A stretch of 64,000 nt of DNA from Mycobacterium sp. ACS1612 (GTDB lineage Bacteria; Actinomycetota; Actinomycetes; Mycobacteriales; Mycobacteriaceae): positions 1 through 64,000 of the forward strand of contig NZ_LZHZ01000027.1 in NCBI RefSeq assembly GCF_001667505.1. Direction: 5' to 3'. How positions within the stretch are numbered: the first letter of the stretch is position 1; each line of letters opens with the position of its first letter. The notes under the pieces are model-generated. The model saw only the letters and a list, made by a program, of their open reading frames with translations. It was not told the origin of the DNA and made no database searches. Shown one piece after another: positions 1 to 8,046 of the stretch. Both the position numbers and the translations under genes were made by a program.

Positions 1-45
1 CCACCCCGAGGAACTCCTCCACGGCAACACCCACCCACCCCCGAA

Positions 46-669
46 TTAGTCACGGGCCCAACGCGGTTGGATGAACACGCCCTCGGCCTCGACGGTCAGG
101 CCTTCATCGTCGGCGAGGTGACCGACGGCGTAGGTCTTCACGCCTTCGGTCCTGGCGATCCTGGCTTCGGCCCGCAGGTCGCCGAGCCGGGTGGTCCGGA
201 CATAGCGCAATGTGATGGTGCCGGTGAGCCGCGGCTTGTCCGGGGTGCTGGCCGCCGCGCCGAGGACGTGGTCGAGCACCAGCGCCGCGACTCCCCCATG
301 GACATGGCCCGGCGGGCCTTCGTAGGCCGCGCCCAGATAAAAGTCGGTGAATACGCTGCCGTCGTCGCTCTGCTCGATCACAAGCGGCGGCGCCACTGGA
401 TTGCGCACGCCGATCACGACATTGCCCCACGGCATCTGATCGCCGTCAGCGGTGAACCGGATACCGAATGAACCGTCGACCTGCCCGCTGCGCAACCGCG
501 CGGTGGCCGCGTCGATCTCGGCCTTGGCAGCGGCCACCGCGTCGGCGCCGACCTCGGTGCGAATGGTGGCGTCGATCAGCGCCCGCACAGATTCCGTGAG
601 TGGCTCGTATATCGACCGCAACCGGGCTACGTCGTCCGCGCTGAGGTTTTCCAGGGTCCAGTCCAACAC
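46..669 (-). CDS. PaaI-family hotdog-fold thioesterase
   Basis: Probable acyl-CoA thioesterase of the 4HBT/PaaI family, hydrolysing an unknown acyl-CoA in the cytoplasm. The family signature GHVHGGVAALVLDH lies near residues 122-135, with the HGG turn and following helix expected of hotdog enzymes; the N-terminal ~70 residues are helical and charged. An ATG at 699 would add ten residues, but a KstR-like palindrome (678-691) would then sit inside codons 3-8, so I place the start at GTG 669 (207 aa), just below the box. A TetR gene lies directly upstream on the same strand. If the box is real, the enzyme may serve steroid or side-chain CoA metabolism; that is inference. Family assignment is firm, substrate unknown. 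Confidence 0.85.
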   Translation of the reverse strand: MLDWTLENLSADDVARLRSIYEPLTESVRALIDATIRTEVGADAVAAAKAEIDAATARLRSGQVDGSFGIRFTADGDQMPWGNVVIGVRNPVAPPLVIEQSDDGSVFTDFYLGAAYEGPPGHVHGGVAALVLDHVLGAAASTPDKPRLTGTITLRYVRTTRLGDLRAEARIARTEGVKTYAVGHLADDEGLTVEAEGVFIQPRWARD

Positions 670-677
670 CTTTGAAC

Positions 678-691
678 TAGAACACGTTCTA
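678..691. promoter_or_regulatory. KstR-like operator
   Basis: TAGAACACGTTCTA is a perfect 6-bp inverted repeat with a 2-bp centre. It fits the pattern TNNAACNNGTTNNA that I recall for KstR, the cholesterol-catabolism repressor of mycobacteria. It sits between the TetR stop (707) and the proposed thioesterase start (669), a sensible operator position. Binding is inferred from the motif only. Confidence 0.6.
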
Positions 692-706
692 AAGCGCATT
701 GTCGAG

Positions 707-1270
707 TCAGCCCGGTGCGGGACCGACCAGCAATTGGCGGATCACCGGGCGGGCCCAGCCGATCAGCTCGTCGTGGCTGAGATCGGCGACCGCGGGATTG
801 GCCAGCACGTAGCGCGTGGCGGCCAATCCTATGACGAACGCGCCCATCAGGCCGGCGCGCTGGGCGGGATGGTCCGGCGTGACGACGGCCAACTTCGGCG
901 CGACCTGAGTGGCGAAGATCTTGCGCATGGTGTCGGCCGCCGTCTGGCTTGTCATCGCCGCGCGCAGCAACGCCACGAACGTCGGATCGTTCTCCCAGAC
1001 CGCGAAGAAGCTGGGCAGCAACGCATCTGCCACGCCATTGGGGTCCACCTCCGACAGGTCGGGCAGGTCGAGAGTGAAGTCCGCTGCCTCCGCGAACAGG
1101 TCCTGCTTGCTGCCGAAATACCGGATCACCAAGGCCGCGTCGATGCCGACGTCGGCGGCCACCGCCCGCAGCGTCGTGCGCTCATAGCCGTCGGAACCGA
1201 ACCGCCGGCGTGCGGCGGCCAAGATGTCGGCGCGGGTCTGCGCCGCATTGCGGTTACGGGGCGATGCCAT
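707..1270 (-). CDS. TetR/AcrR-family transcriptional regulator
   Basis: A 187-residue TetR repressor. Residues ~10-55 hold the helix-turn-helix domain (TRADILAAARRRFGSDGY, then TLRAVAADVGIDAALVIRYF); the remainder is a helical ligand-binding domain. I chose ATG 1270 over an upstream extension to 1429 because the family motif starts just after it and the extension would run through the divergent promoter and two operators. It faces an FAD monooxygenase gene at 1363, and two copies of an inverted repeat lie in the 92-bp gap, so autoregulation plus control of the monooxygenase is the likely role. The effector is unknown. Confidence 0.9.
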   Translation of the reverse strand: MASPRNRNAAQTRADILAAARRRFGSDGYERTTLRAVAADVGIDAALVIRYFGSKQDLFAEAADFTLDLPDLSEVDPNGVADALLPSFFAVWENDPTFVALLRAAMTSQTAADTMRKIFATQVAPKLAVVTPDHPAQRAGLMGAFVIGLAATRYVLANPAVADLSHDELIGWARPVIRQLLVGPAPG

Positions 1271-1280
1271 GGCACGAGAA

Positions 1281-1302
1281 TAAGTCATCGATCGTTGACA
1301 TA
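1281..1302. promoter_or_regulatory. Operator copy 1 (TAAGTCA-N8-TGACATA)
   Basis: Inverted repeat with seven-base arms, one mismatch and an 8-bp spacer, 11 bp from the TetR start and overlapping the -35 box of the divergent monooxygenase promoter. It matches copy 2 (1325-1346) in arm sequence and spacing; the copies are exactly 44 bp apart, about four helical turns. Confidence 0.75.
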
Positions 1303-1323
1303 GCCAGGCCGGCGGCCTACCGT
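1295..1323 (+). promoter_or_regulatory. SigA-type promoter of the monooxygenase gene
   Basis: TTGACA (1295-1300), 17-bp spacer, TACCGT (1318-1323). The -35 box is consensus and the -10 fits the mycobacterial TANNNT pattern. Predicted start is about 1330, giving a leader of about 33 nt with GGAG (1354-1357 region) ahead of ATG 1363. Operator 1 covers the -35 box and operator 2 covers the -10/start region. Confidence 0.7.
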
Positions 1324-1324
1324 C

Positions 1325-1346
1325 TAAGTCACCAGGCGTTGACTTA
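1325..1346. promoter_or_regulatory. Operator copy 2 (TAAGTCA-N8-TGACTTA)
   Basis: Perfect 7-bp inverted repeat with an 8-bp spacer, downstream of the -10 box and 17 bp before the monooxygenase start codon. Second copy of the repeat at 1281-1302; a repressor bound here would block transcription initiation. Confidence 0.75.
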
Positions 1347-1362
1347 TCCGGAAGGAGTCGCC

Positions 1363-2862
1363 ATGACCTCCTCTGCTGACCTGCCCGTCCTGATCGTCGG
1401 CGCCGGTCCCACCGGCCTGACCGCCGCACTCGAGTTGTCGCGTCTCGGCGTCGGCGTCCGCGTCGTCGATCGCGCGCCCGACCGCTCCCTCACTTCTCGC
1501 GCGCTCGGCATCCAGGCCCGCACCATCGAACTGTTACGCGTCCGCGGCGTCGGCGACGAGCTCGTCCGGTTGGGTAACCGGGCCAAGCGGACGGCGCTCT
1601 ACTCAAGCGGTGACCGCATCGCCGCCATCGAATTACACCGCATGCCAAGCGAATTCAACTACCTGCTGCTTCTCGCCCAGTCCGAGACCGAACGCCTGCT
1701 CACCGAACAGGTCAACCGTCAGGGCGTGAAGATCGAGCGGGCCGTCGAATTGACCGCGCTGACGCAGCGATCCGACCGCGTGTCCGCGGTGCTTCGTAGC
1801 GGCGACGGATCCGAAGAAGCCCTCGACGCGTCCTACCTGATCGCCGCCGACGGCTCGCACAGCCAGATCCGCAAGTCACTCGGCCTGCCGTTCGCCGGCA
1901 GATCGCTGACGCACAACTACGTACTCGGAGACCTGCACCTCGCAGGCGACGTGCCGCAGGACCAATTGTCGATCTTTTTGGCCCGCCACGGTTTCCTCGC
2001 CGTTTTCCCCATGGGTGACGGCCGGTTCCGCTTCATGGCCACCGACCCCGACGGCATCACCGGTGACACCGCGGAGCCCACGCTCGAGGACATTCAGAAG
2101 CTCTACGACCGCACCGTGCACCTGCCCGCGCGGCTGTACAACCTGAACTGGAGTTCGCGCTTTAAGATCAACAGCCGTCATATGACCACGCTGCGCGACT
2201 GCCGCGTGTTCTTCGGTGGAGATGCCGCTCACGTCCACAGTCCCGCGGGCGGACAGGGGATGAACGCCGGCATCCAGGACATGATCAATTTGTCCTGGAA
2301 ACTCGCGATGGTGCTCAACGGTCAGGCGCCAGATCACCTGCTCGACACGTACGAATCCGACCGGCTTCCGGTGATCCGCCAACTCGTCCGGATGACCGAG
2401 CGCGCGACCACGGCGTTCAACTCGACCAATCCGCTTGTGCACGCCGCCATCACGCGGTTGGCGCCGAGAGCGCTGGCTCGCTCGCGGGTACAGGACAAGG
2501 CCGGACCGCGGCTCGGGCAACTGGCTGCAAGCTACCGGGCATGCCCGATCGCCAAGGGCGGCGGGAAGCTCGGCACGCTGCACGCCGGGGACCGGGTGCC
2601 CGATCTGCGCGTCGGCGACGGCAGGCTCTACGACCTGCTCGACCTGTCCACCCTCACCCTGTTCATCACCGGGTGGCCGGTCCCCGAGGTGTACGAGCCG
2701 TGGTGCGACACCGTCACGCTGCGCCATGTGTCCATCGACGCGATGCCGGCCGGCTGGCTGTTGGTCCGGCCCGACGGTTACCTTGCCGCCGCAGGTGGAC
2801 CCGACGACGGCGCGACGTTGTCCCGATGGCTCGACAGGTGGCTCATCGCACCAGCGCGTTGA
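1363..2862 (+). CDS. FAD-dependent aromatic monooxygenase (PheA/TfdB type)
   Basis: A 499-residue flavoprotein of the class A hydroxylase family, which hydroxylates phenol-like aromatics with NAD(P)H and oxygen. The FAD-binding GAGPTG is at residues 13-18, the mid-protein DG region reads YLIAADGSHSQIR, and the second flavin motif GDAAHVHSPAGGQGMNAG is near residue 286. The C-terminal ~100 residues look like the thioredoxin-like domain usual in this subfamily. Start is ATG 1363, preceded by GAAGGAG; a longer reading from 1210 would overlap the divergent TetR gene. Regulation by the adjacent TetR through the TAAGTCA operators is likely. The substrate cannot be read from sequence. Its last 20 bp overlap the convergent TetR gene. 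Confidence 0.9.
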   Translation: MTSSADLPVLIVGAGPTGLTAALELSRLGVGVRVVDRAPDRSLTSRALGIQARTIELLRVRGVGDELVRLGNRAKRTALYSSGDRIAAIELHRMPSEFNYLLLLAQSETERLLTEQVNRQGVKIERAVELTALTQRSDRVSAVLRSGDGSEEALDASYLIAADGSHSQIRKSLGLPFAGRSLTHNYVLGDLHLAGDVPQDQLSIFLARHGFLAVFPMGDGRFRFMATDPDGITGDTAEPTLEDIQKLYDRTVHLPARLYNLNWSSRFKINSRHMTTLRDCRVFFGGDAAHVHSPAGGQGMNAGIQDMINLSWKLAMVLNGQAPDHLLDTYESDRLPVIRQLVRMTERATTAFNSTNPLVHAAITRLAPRALARSRVQDKAGPRLGQLAASYRACPIAKGGGKLGTLHAGDRVPDLRVGDGRLYDLLDLSTLTLFITGWPVPEVYEPWCDTVTLRHVSIDAMPAGWLLVRPDGYLAAAGGPDDGATLSRWLDRWLIAPAR

Positions 2863-3397
2863 GCGCATCCCGCGCGGCCGAATCACGATGGCCGAGTTCG
2901 AGTTCCATCAAAGCGCACTCGGCCGTCGCCGCGATCCACAGCCGCGCGGACTGCCGGGGATGCTCTGCGCCCAACGCCTCGAAGTCGGCCGCCACCACGT
3001 CGACGCTCATCCTGTTACGGCGGGTCACTTCCTCGGCGATCGGCAGATGGCCGCGCGCCTCGAGCAGCAGCGCCTTGACTCCGCGGTCGCGCAGACAGCC
3101 GTCCAGGTATGCGTCGGCGGCGGCCGCAAGCCGCTTCCCGCCTGGTGGCATGTCGTCGATGATCGACATCATCTCGGCGAACAACACGTCGTGGAAGCGA
3201 CGGTGCAGCGCCACCAGATAAGACACCCGATCCGGGAAATGGTGGAAGAACGTGCCTTTCGACACTCCCGCGCCCGCGACCACCGCGTTCACCGACAAGC
3301 CCTCCAGCCCCAACTCCTCGGCAAGCGCCAGTCCGGTCTCGATCAGGTTCGCCCGCGTCTGCTGGGCTGCCGCCGATCTCTTGTTCACCACATTCAC
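2843..3397 (-). CDS. TetR-family transcriptional regulator
   Basis: A 184-residue TetR repressor. The DNA-binding region near residues 12-60 includes QTRANLIETGLALAEELGLE and VVAGAGVSKGTFFHHFPDR, a textbook helix-turn-helix. The start is GTG 3397; further in-frame GTG codons follow at residues 3-4, so the exact start is uncertain by a few codons. It is divergent from an alpha/beta hydrolase gene at 3447, and a TGACCG-N6-CGGTCA repeat sits between them, which makes the hydrolase its likely target. The 3' end overlaps the convergent monooxygenase by 20 bp. Confidence 0.9.
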   Translation of the reverse strand: MNVVNKRSAAAQQTRANLIETGLALAEELGLEGLSVNAVVAGAGVSKGTFFHHFPDRVSYLVALHRRFHDVLFAEMMSIIDDMPPGGKRLAAAADAYLDGCLRDRGVKALLLEARGHLPIAEEVTRRNRMSVDVVAADFEALGAEHPRQSARLWIAATAECALMELELGHRDSAARDALNALVR

Positions 3398-3409
3398 ATG
3401 CGTTATGGT
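3381..3409 (+). promoter_or_regulatory. Putative promoter of the alpha/beta hydrolase gene
   Basis: TTGTTC (3381-3386), 17-bp spacer, TATGGT (3404-3409). The predicted start near 3416 falls inside the TetR-type operator, consistent with repression. The -35 match is only moderate. Confidence 0.45.
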
Positions 3410-3412
3410 AAC

Positions 3413-3430
3413 TGACCGACCGACCGGTCA
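3413..3430. promoter_or_regulatory. TetR-type operator (TGACCG-N6-CGGTCA)
   Basis: Perfect 6-bp inverted repeat with a 6-bp spacer between the divergent TetR (starts 3397) and hydrolase (starts 3447) genes. TGACCG/CGGTCA arms are common in TetR operators of actinobacteria. It overlaps the predicted hydrolase transcription start. Confidence 0.7.
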
Positions 3431-3446
3431 ACGAAAGGGCGTGCTG

Positions 3447-4244
3447 ATGGCGACGATGCAGACTTCATTCGGCACTGTCTCCTACTCCGACGAGGGCTCC
3501 GGACCGCCCATCGTGCTGCTGCACGCGGCGCTACACGACCGGACCGATTACGCACCGGTTGCCGCGTCGCTCGGCAGTGGCCGTCGCGTGATTGCGCTCG
3601 ACTGGCCAGGACACGGTGGCTCTCCCCTGCCCGAAACCCCGCTGCGTGCCGTCGAATTCGGCGATCTGCTGGTCGAATTCGCCGATCGGCTCGATCTGGC
3701 CGGCGTGGTGGTCGTCGGTAACTCGGTCGGCGGATACGCCGCCTGCCGCCTCGCGCTGGACCGGCCCGACCGTGTCGCGGGCGTCGTGCTCGTCAACACC
3801 GGCGGCTTCACGCCGCACAGCGTGTTCACCCGGTTGGGCTGCGCGGTGCTGGGGCGGCCCGCGGTGATAAAAGCCGTCTTCCCCGCATTCGTCCGCGCGT
3901 ACATGCGGGAGAAGAGTCCAGCCGACCGAGCGGTCGTCGATCGCGTGCTGGCTCGCGCGAAGACAACCGCGGGCGCGCGCACCGCCGCCGCGCTGTGGGC
4001 GAGCTTCACTGACCCGGGCCACGATCTGCGCGCGCGGGCCGCGGAGATCACCGCACCCGTACTGATCACCTGGGGCGCCAAGGACTTCACCGCGCCACCC
4101 CGATGGGGGAAGGCCGTAGAAGCCGCCATCCCCGGTTCCCGGTTCGAAACGTTCCCGACGGGCCACGTGGTGTTCTCCTCGGAACCGGAGGCCTGGCTGG
4201 AAACGGTGCTGCCGTTCGTCGAGTTCGCCGAACTGCACAGCTAA
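3447..4244 (+). CDS. Alpha/beta-fold hydrolase
   Basis: A 265-residue hydrolase, cytoplasmic and without signal peptide. The oxyanion region IVLLHAALHD is at ~24-33, the nucleophile elbow is GNSVGG (serine near residue 93), the acid is in WGAKDFTAP and the histidine in PTGHVVFSSEP near the C-terminus, so the Ser-Asp-His triad looks complete. I chose ATG 3447 because GAAAGGG lies 8-14 bases upstream; an in-frame reading from 3252 would cross the divergent regulator. Likely controlled by the TetR upstream. Could be an esterase, a C-C bond hydrolase or a haloperoxidase-like enzyme. Confidence 0.88.
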   Translation: MATMQTSFGTVSYSDEGSGPPIVLLHAALHDRTDYAPVAASLGSGRRVIALDWPGHGGSPLPETPLRAVEFGDLLVEFADRLDLAGVVVVGNSVGGYAACRLALDRPDRVAGVVLVNTGGFTPHSVFTRLGCAVLGRPAVIKAVFPAFVRAYMREKSPADRAVVDRVLARAKTTAGARTAAALWASFTDPGHDLRARAAEITAPVLITWGAKDFTAPPRWGKAVEAAIPGSRFETFPTGHVVFSSEPEAWLETVLPFVEFAELHS

Positions 4245-4267
4245 CACAACACACGCCCGCCATCCAG

Positions 4268-4284
4268 CTGTCGAGAATCGACAG
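4268..4284. terminator. Weak hairpin downstream of the hydrolase gene
   Basis: CTGTCGA-GAA-TCGACAG is a perfect 7-bp stem with a 3-nt loop, 24 bp after the hydrolase stop codon. There is no T-tract. It could be a weak terminator or simply a palindrome. Nothing else is obvious in 4245-4364. Confidence 0.35.
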
Positions 4285-4364
4285 GCATGGCTGATGTCGC
4301 GCGTGGACCGCCCAGAGGGGCCAGAATTGTCTGCCACACGTCGGCCTCTTACTCTGCGTAAGTG

Positions 4365-4712
4365 ATGGACACCGCGACCGTTGTCGTGACGATCCTGCTT
4401 GCGGCGCTGTTCACGTTCGCTGCGAGCATCAAGTTGCTGGGTGTCGCGCAGTCGCTGGCGATCCGCGATCACCTCGGTGTCAAGCCGCTGCAGTGGCGGC
4501 TGATCGGCGTGTGCGAACTCGCCGGTGTGGCGGGCGCGCTCGTTGGACTGGTCTGGGCGCCGATCGGCGTCGCCGCCGCGATCGGACTGGCGCTGCTGTC
4601 GATCGGAGCCATCGCTTTTCATCTGCGAGCGTCCGACGGCGCCAAGGACATGGCGGCCGCCGTGGTCGGGCTCGTGCTCGCAGTCGCGGCGGCCGTGCTG
4701 CACACGTTGTGA
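4365..4712 (+). CDS. DoxX-like integral membrane protein
   Basis: A 115-residue membrane protein with four predicted hydrophobic segments (roughly residues 4-22, 45-63, 66-84, 93-112). The stretch TFAASIKLLGVAQSLAIRDH, then GVCELAGVAGALVGL, is typical of the DoxX-like family. Members are small quinone- or stress-associated membrane proteins, but their function is poorly defined. GTG 4362 immediately precedes ATG 4365; I chose the ATG. It is followed after 89 bp by a TetR gene on the same strand, with no clear link between them. Confidence 0.8.
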   Translation: MDTATVVVTILLAALFTFAASIKLLGVAQSLAIRDHLGVKPLQWRLIGVCELAGVAGALVGLVWAPIGVAAAIGLALLSIGAIAFHLRASDGAKDMAAAVVGLVLAVAAAVLHTL

Positions 4713-4801
4713 GGTAACGGCCGTCACACCGACCCGGGAATTTGTCTTAGATTACCTAAATTTTCGTAGTCAACTGTCTATGAAATGCCTACGCTGCTGG
4801 T

Positions 4802-5383
4802 GTGGCCGCTCGAACGAACAGCGTCGACCCCCGCGCGGAACGGGTCAGGACCCTGCTGCGCGACGCGGCGTTCGCGCTGGCCCATGAGCGGCCCGTCGAC
4901 GCGTTGACCGTCGGCGACATCGTCGCTCGCGCCGGGGTGAGCAGGCAGGTGTTCTACCAGCACTTCACCGACCGCGACGACGCCGTCGCGAATGCGTTCA
5001 CCGTGGCGTTCTCCGCCGCGACCGCGGACATCAGCGGCGATGCCCGTGCCCGCATCGCGCGACTGTTCGACTTCGCCGCCGAACACCGCTCCATGTACCG
5101 CAACATCGTGCCGAGCGCGGTGACCCAACGGGTCGTCACGGCGTTCCGCGCTGAACTGCTGCCCGCATGTGAAGAGATTGCCGCGCAGGGCATGCCGGTG
5201 GTGTCGCCGATCGCCGGCCTCACGCCGAAGTCCGTCAGCCGATTCCTGGTCGGCGGGTTCACGGAGGTGCTGCGGGACTGGATGGAGGAACCGGGAGCAA
5301 CCGACCTGAGCGGCCGTGTCCGCGCCGCACTCGACACCGTCAACGCACTACTCGCATCTTCGAAGGAAGCAGAGAATGGCTAA
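4802..5383 (+). CDS. TetR-family transcriptional regulator
   Basis: A 193-residue TetR protein starting at GTG 4802. The helix-turn-helix spans ~25-60 (LTVGDIVARAGVSRQVFYQH, then FTDRDDAV). Its stop codon overlaps the ATG of the downstream membrane-protein gene by 8 bp, so the two are almost certainly cotranscribed and translationally coupled; the regulator probably controls its own operon. The AT-rich upstream stretch (4738-4785) contains TTAG-N5-CTAA, which could be an operator but is too weak to call separately. Confidence 0.9.
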   Translation: MAARTNSVDPRAERVRTLLRDAAFALAHERPVDALTVGDIVARAGVSRQVFYQHFTDRDDAVANAFTVAFSAATADISGDARARIARLFDFAAEHRSMYRNIVPSAVTQRVVTAFRAELLPACEEIAAQGMPVVSPIAGLTPKSVSRFLVGGFTEVLRDWMEEPGATDLSGRVRAALDTVNALLASSKEAENG

Positions 5384-6437
5384 ACACCAAGCCGCCGAAC
5401 GGCATCCGGTGCGCGACCGCGCCGCCGTCCGGACCGTGGCGCTCGCGCTGGCGGGGCTGACCTTGTTCGTGCTGGCCATGATCGCCAGCTACTCGGGCGC
5501 ATTCGCCAAGCCGACGTTGCACAACATGTCGGTCGCCGTGGCGGCCCCGCCGCAACTAGTCGACGGCATCCGCGGTCAGGACACGCTGACGGTCACCGAA
5601 GTCGGCGACGTCGCCGCCGCTCGCGCCCAAGTCTACGAGCGCAAGACCGACGCCGCGCTCGCCGTCGTCCCCACGGGTGAGTTGAAGATCTACGTCGCGG
5701 GTGGAGGCGGCAAGAGCGTCGCCACCGCCGCCGAGACGGTCGGCCGCGCCATCGCCGCGAAGGCCGGGTTGACCGCGGCCGTCGAGGATGTCGCGCCGGC
5801 CTCGGCGGGCGACCCGTCCGGCACCGTCGAGTTCTACGCGATCATCTTCATCTCCATCGGCGCGTCGGTCGGCGCCTCGCTGCTGGGACGGCTGATGGGC
5901 ACTGTCCGAACGCCGCTGGCGTTCGCGCTGCGGACGGCGTCGCTGGCCGGGTTCTCCGCAGTGCTGGCGGGCGCGGTGACCGTCTACGTCGACGTGATCC
6001 TCGGCGCGCTGACCGGTCATACCTGGCAGGTGTTCGGCGCGCTGTGGCTGTACTCGATGTCCGTCGCTGGGGCGATCACGGGTGCGGCCGCCGCCCTCGG
6101 TTCGGCGGCGTCGCTGGCGCTCACCGCCTTCCTGGTCGTCGTCGGCAACGCTGCCGCCGCCGGTCCGGTGGGTCGACCGCTGCTGTCAGGGTTCTATTCG
6201 ACCTTCACCACCATCGTGCCGCAGGGTTCGGGGGTGTCGCTGCTGCGAAGCGTCTGCTACTTCGGCGGTAACGGGGTGCAGACGCCGATTGTCACACTGG
6301 CGCTCTGGGCCGCTGCGGGATGCTTGCTCGCAATCGCCGCCACCGCTTCGCGAGTGAATTATCGTGCGGTCTATGCGCGTTTCACCGATCGTGACCGATA
6401 CATACTACGACCTGGGGTCGTATCACCGGCCGATTGA
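5376..6437 (+). CDS. Six-TM membrane protein (YhgE/ABC-2 permease type)
   Basis: A 353-residue membrane protein: one N-terminal segment (~22-42), an exported domain of ~110 residues rich in Val/Ala, then about five membrane segments from ~155 (FYAIIFISIGASVGASLLG) to ~330. This layout matches YhgE/Pip-like or ABC-2-type permeases, which often sit beside TetR regulators and are linked to export or drug tolerance. No ATPase gene lies nearby. ATG 5376 has GAAGGA upstream (5362-5367) and overlaps the TetR stop by 8 bp. The exact family is my judgement from topology. Confidence 0.7.
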   Translation: MAKHQAAERHPVRDRAAVRTVALALAGLTLFVLAMIASYSGAFAKPTLHNMSVAVAAPPQLVDGIRGQDTLTVTEVGDVAAARAQVYERKTDAALAVVPTGELKIYVAGGGGKSVATAAETVGRAIAAKAGLTAAVEDVAPASAGDPSGTVEFYAIIFISIGASVGASLLGRLMGTVRTPLAFALRTASLAGFSAVLAGAVTVYVDVILGALTGHTWQVFGALWLYSMSVAGAITGAAAALGSAASLALTAFLVVVGNAAAAGPVGRPLLSGFYSTFTTIVPQGSGVSLLRSVCYFGGNGVQTPIVTLALWAAAGCLLAIAATASRVNYRAVYARFTDRDRYILRPGVVSPAD

Positions 6438-8046
6438 GACGCCGTCGCCACAGGCACAGGTGTGGTTCGACCGAGGCATGGTCTGGGCCTACGCGTTCAA
6501 CCACGACGAGGCGGTCCGGTGTTTCGAGCGTGCCCTCGAACTCGACCCCGACCTGGCCGTGGCCCGCTGGGGCATCGCCTACTCGATCGGCCCGAACTAC
6601 AACAAGCAATGGGAGGCCTTCGATCCCGTCGACCTGTCCGCGTCGCTGGCGCGCGCGCGGATGGAACTCGGCCTGGCCGCCAAGGGCCGGGCATCGGCCG
6701 TCGAACACGGGCTGATCGAGGCGCTGCAGGCCCGCTTCCCCACCGACGACCCCGACGACACCGAGGGACTGCAGGCCGGGCACTCGGCCTACGCCGACGC
6801 GATGGTCACGCTGGCGCAGGCGTATCCGGATGACATCGACGTCCAGGCGTTGTCCGCCGACGCGCTGGTCAACATCACGGCTTGGGCGTTGTGGGACACC
6901 GGAACCGGTGAACCCGCACCGGGGTCGCGGGTGGTCGAGGCCAAGCGGATCCTCGACAACGCGCTGACCACTCCCGCAGGCCGCGCACATCCGGGCGTCC
7001 TGCACCTGTACCTGCACACGATGGAGATGTCGGGCACCCCGCAGGAGGCGCTGCCCGCCGCGGACCTGCTGCGCGGTCTGGTGCCCGACGCCGGACACCT
7101 GCAGCACATGCCGAGCCATATCGACGTGCTGTGCGGCAACTATCGCGACTCGGTGGTCGCGAATCTGGCTGCGGTGCAAGCCGATAGAAAGTTCGTCGAG
7201 CGTGAGGGTCCACTCAACTTCTATTCGCTGTACCGCGCACACAACCTGCACTTCATCGTGTATTCGGCGATGTTCGAAGGCAATTCGAGAGAGGCGTTCG
7301 ACGCTGCCGACGAACTCACATCACAGCTGACCCCTGAACTGCTGGCAATCGAGTCGCCACCGATGGCCGACTGGCTGGAGGCGTTCGTACCGCTGAAGGT
7401 TCACGTGCTGGTCCGGTTCGGCCGCTGGGACGAGCTGATCGCCCTACCACTGCCCGACGACGTCGAATTGTATTGCAGCACAACGTCGACCATCCATTAC
7501 GGGCGTGGCGTCGCGCACGCCGCCAAGGGCCAGCTACCGCAGGCGCATGCCGAGCGGGAGGCCTTCACCGCGGCCTACGCCCGTATTCCCGACAGCCGAT
7601 ACTTGTTCAACAACACCGTCCGCGACATCTTGGCGATCGCCGGTGAGATGCTGGACGGCGAAATCAAGTACCGGGAGGGCGATTTCGACGGCGCGTTCGC
7701 CCATCTGCGCCGCGCGATCGAACTCGACGACGCACTTCCGTACGACGAACCGTGGGGCTGGATGCAACCGACCCGGCACGCCTACGGCGCGCTGCTACTC
7801 GAGCAGGGCCGCGTCGAGGAAGCCGCGCAGGTGTATGCCGCCGACCTCGGCCTCGACCCGACGCTGGCCCGGCCATGCCAGCACCCCGGCAACGTGTGGA
7901 GTTTGCACGGCTACCACGAATGCCTGCAACGGTTGGGTCGTAGCCAGGAGGCAACCATCATCGGGCAGAGCCTCGAATTGCTCAAGGCGCGGGCTGACGT
8001 GCCGATCCTGGCGTCCTGCGCATGCCGGCTCGACGTATGTCACTGA
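6391..8046 (+). CDS. Tetratricopeptide-repeat protein
   Basis: About 551 residues, soluble. TPR-like units are visible near the N-terminus (FNHDEAVRCFERALELDPDL) and C-terminus (GDFDGAFAHLRRAIELDDAL, then LLEQGRVEEAAQVYAADLGL). Three in-frame starts exist: GTG 6364, ATG 6373 and GTG 6391. All overlap the upstream membrane-protein gene (stop at 6437), by 47-74 bp. I chose 6391 because the conserved-looking YYDLGSYHRPI follows directly. Probably a scaffold or carrier protein; no catalytic motif is visible. The stop codon overlaps the next gene's start. Confidence 0.8.
   Translation: MTDTYYDLGSYHRPIETPSPQAQVWFDRGMVWAYAFNHDEAVRCFERALELDPDLAVARWGIAYSIGPNYNKQWEAFDPVDLSASLARARMELGLAAKGRASAVEHGLIEALQARFPTDDPDDTEGLQAGHSAYADAMVTLAQAYPDDIDVQALSADALVNITAWALWDTGTGEPAPGSRVVEAKRILDNALTTPAGRAHPGVLHLYLHTMEMSGTPQEALPAADLLRGLVPDAGHLQHMPSHIDVLCGNYRDSVVANLAAVQADRKFVEREGPLNFYSLYRAHNLHFIVYSAMFEGNSREAFDAADELTSQLTPELLAIESPPMADWLEAFVPLKVHVLVRFGRWDELIALPLPDDVELYCSTTSTIHYGRGVAHAAKGQLPQAHAEREAFTAAYARIPDSRYLFNNTVRDILAIAGEMLDGEIKYREGDFDGAFAHLRRAIELDDALPYDEPWGWMQPTRHAYGALLLEQGRVEEAAQVYAADLGLDPTLARPCQHPGNVWSLHGYHECLQRLGRSQEATIIGQSLELLKARADVPILASCACRLDVCH

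Noticed and set aside
4738..4785. AT-rich stretch with TTAG-N5-CTAA before a TetR gene
   Set aside because: Arms of four bases only; could be an operator but is below what chance would give.
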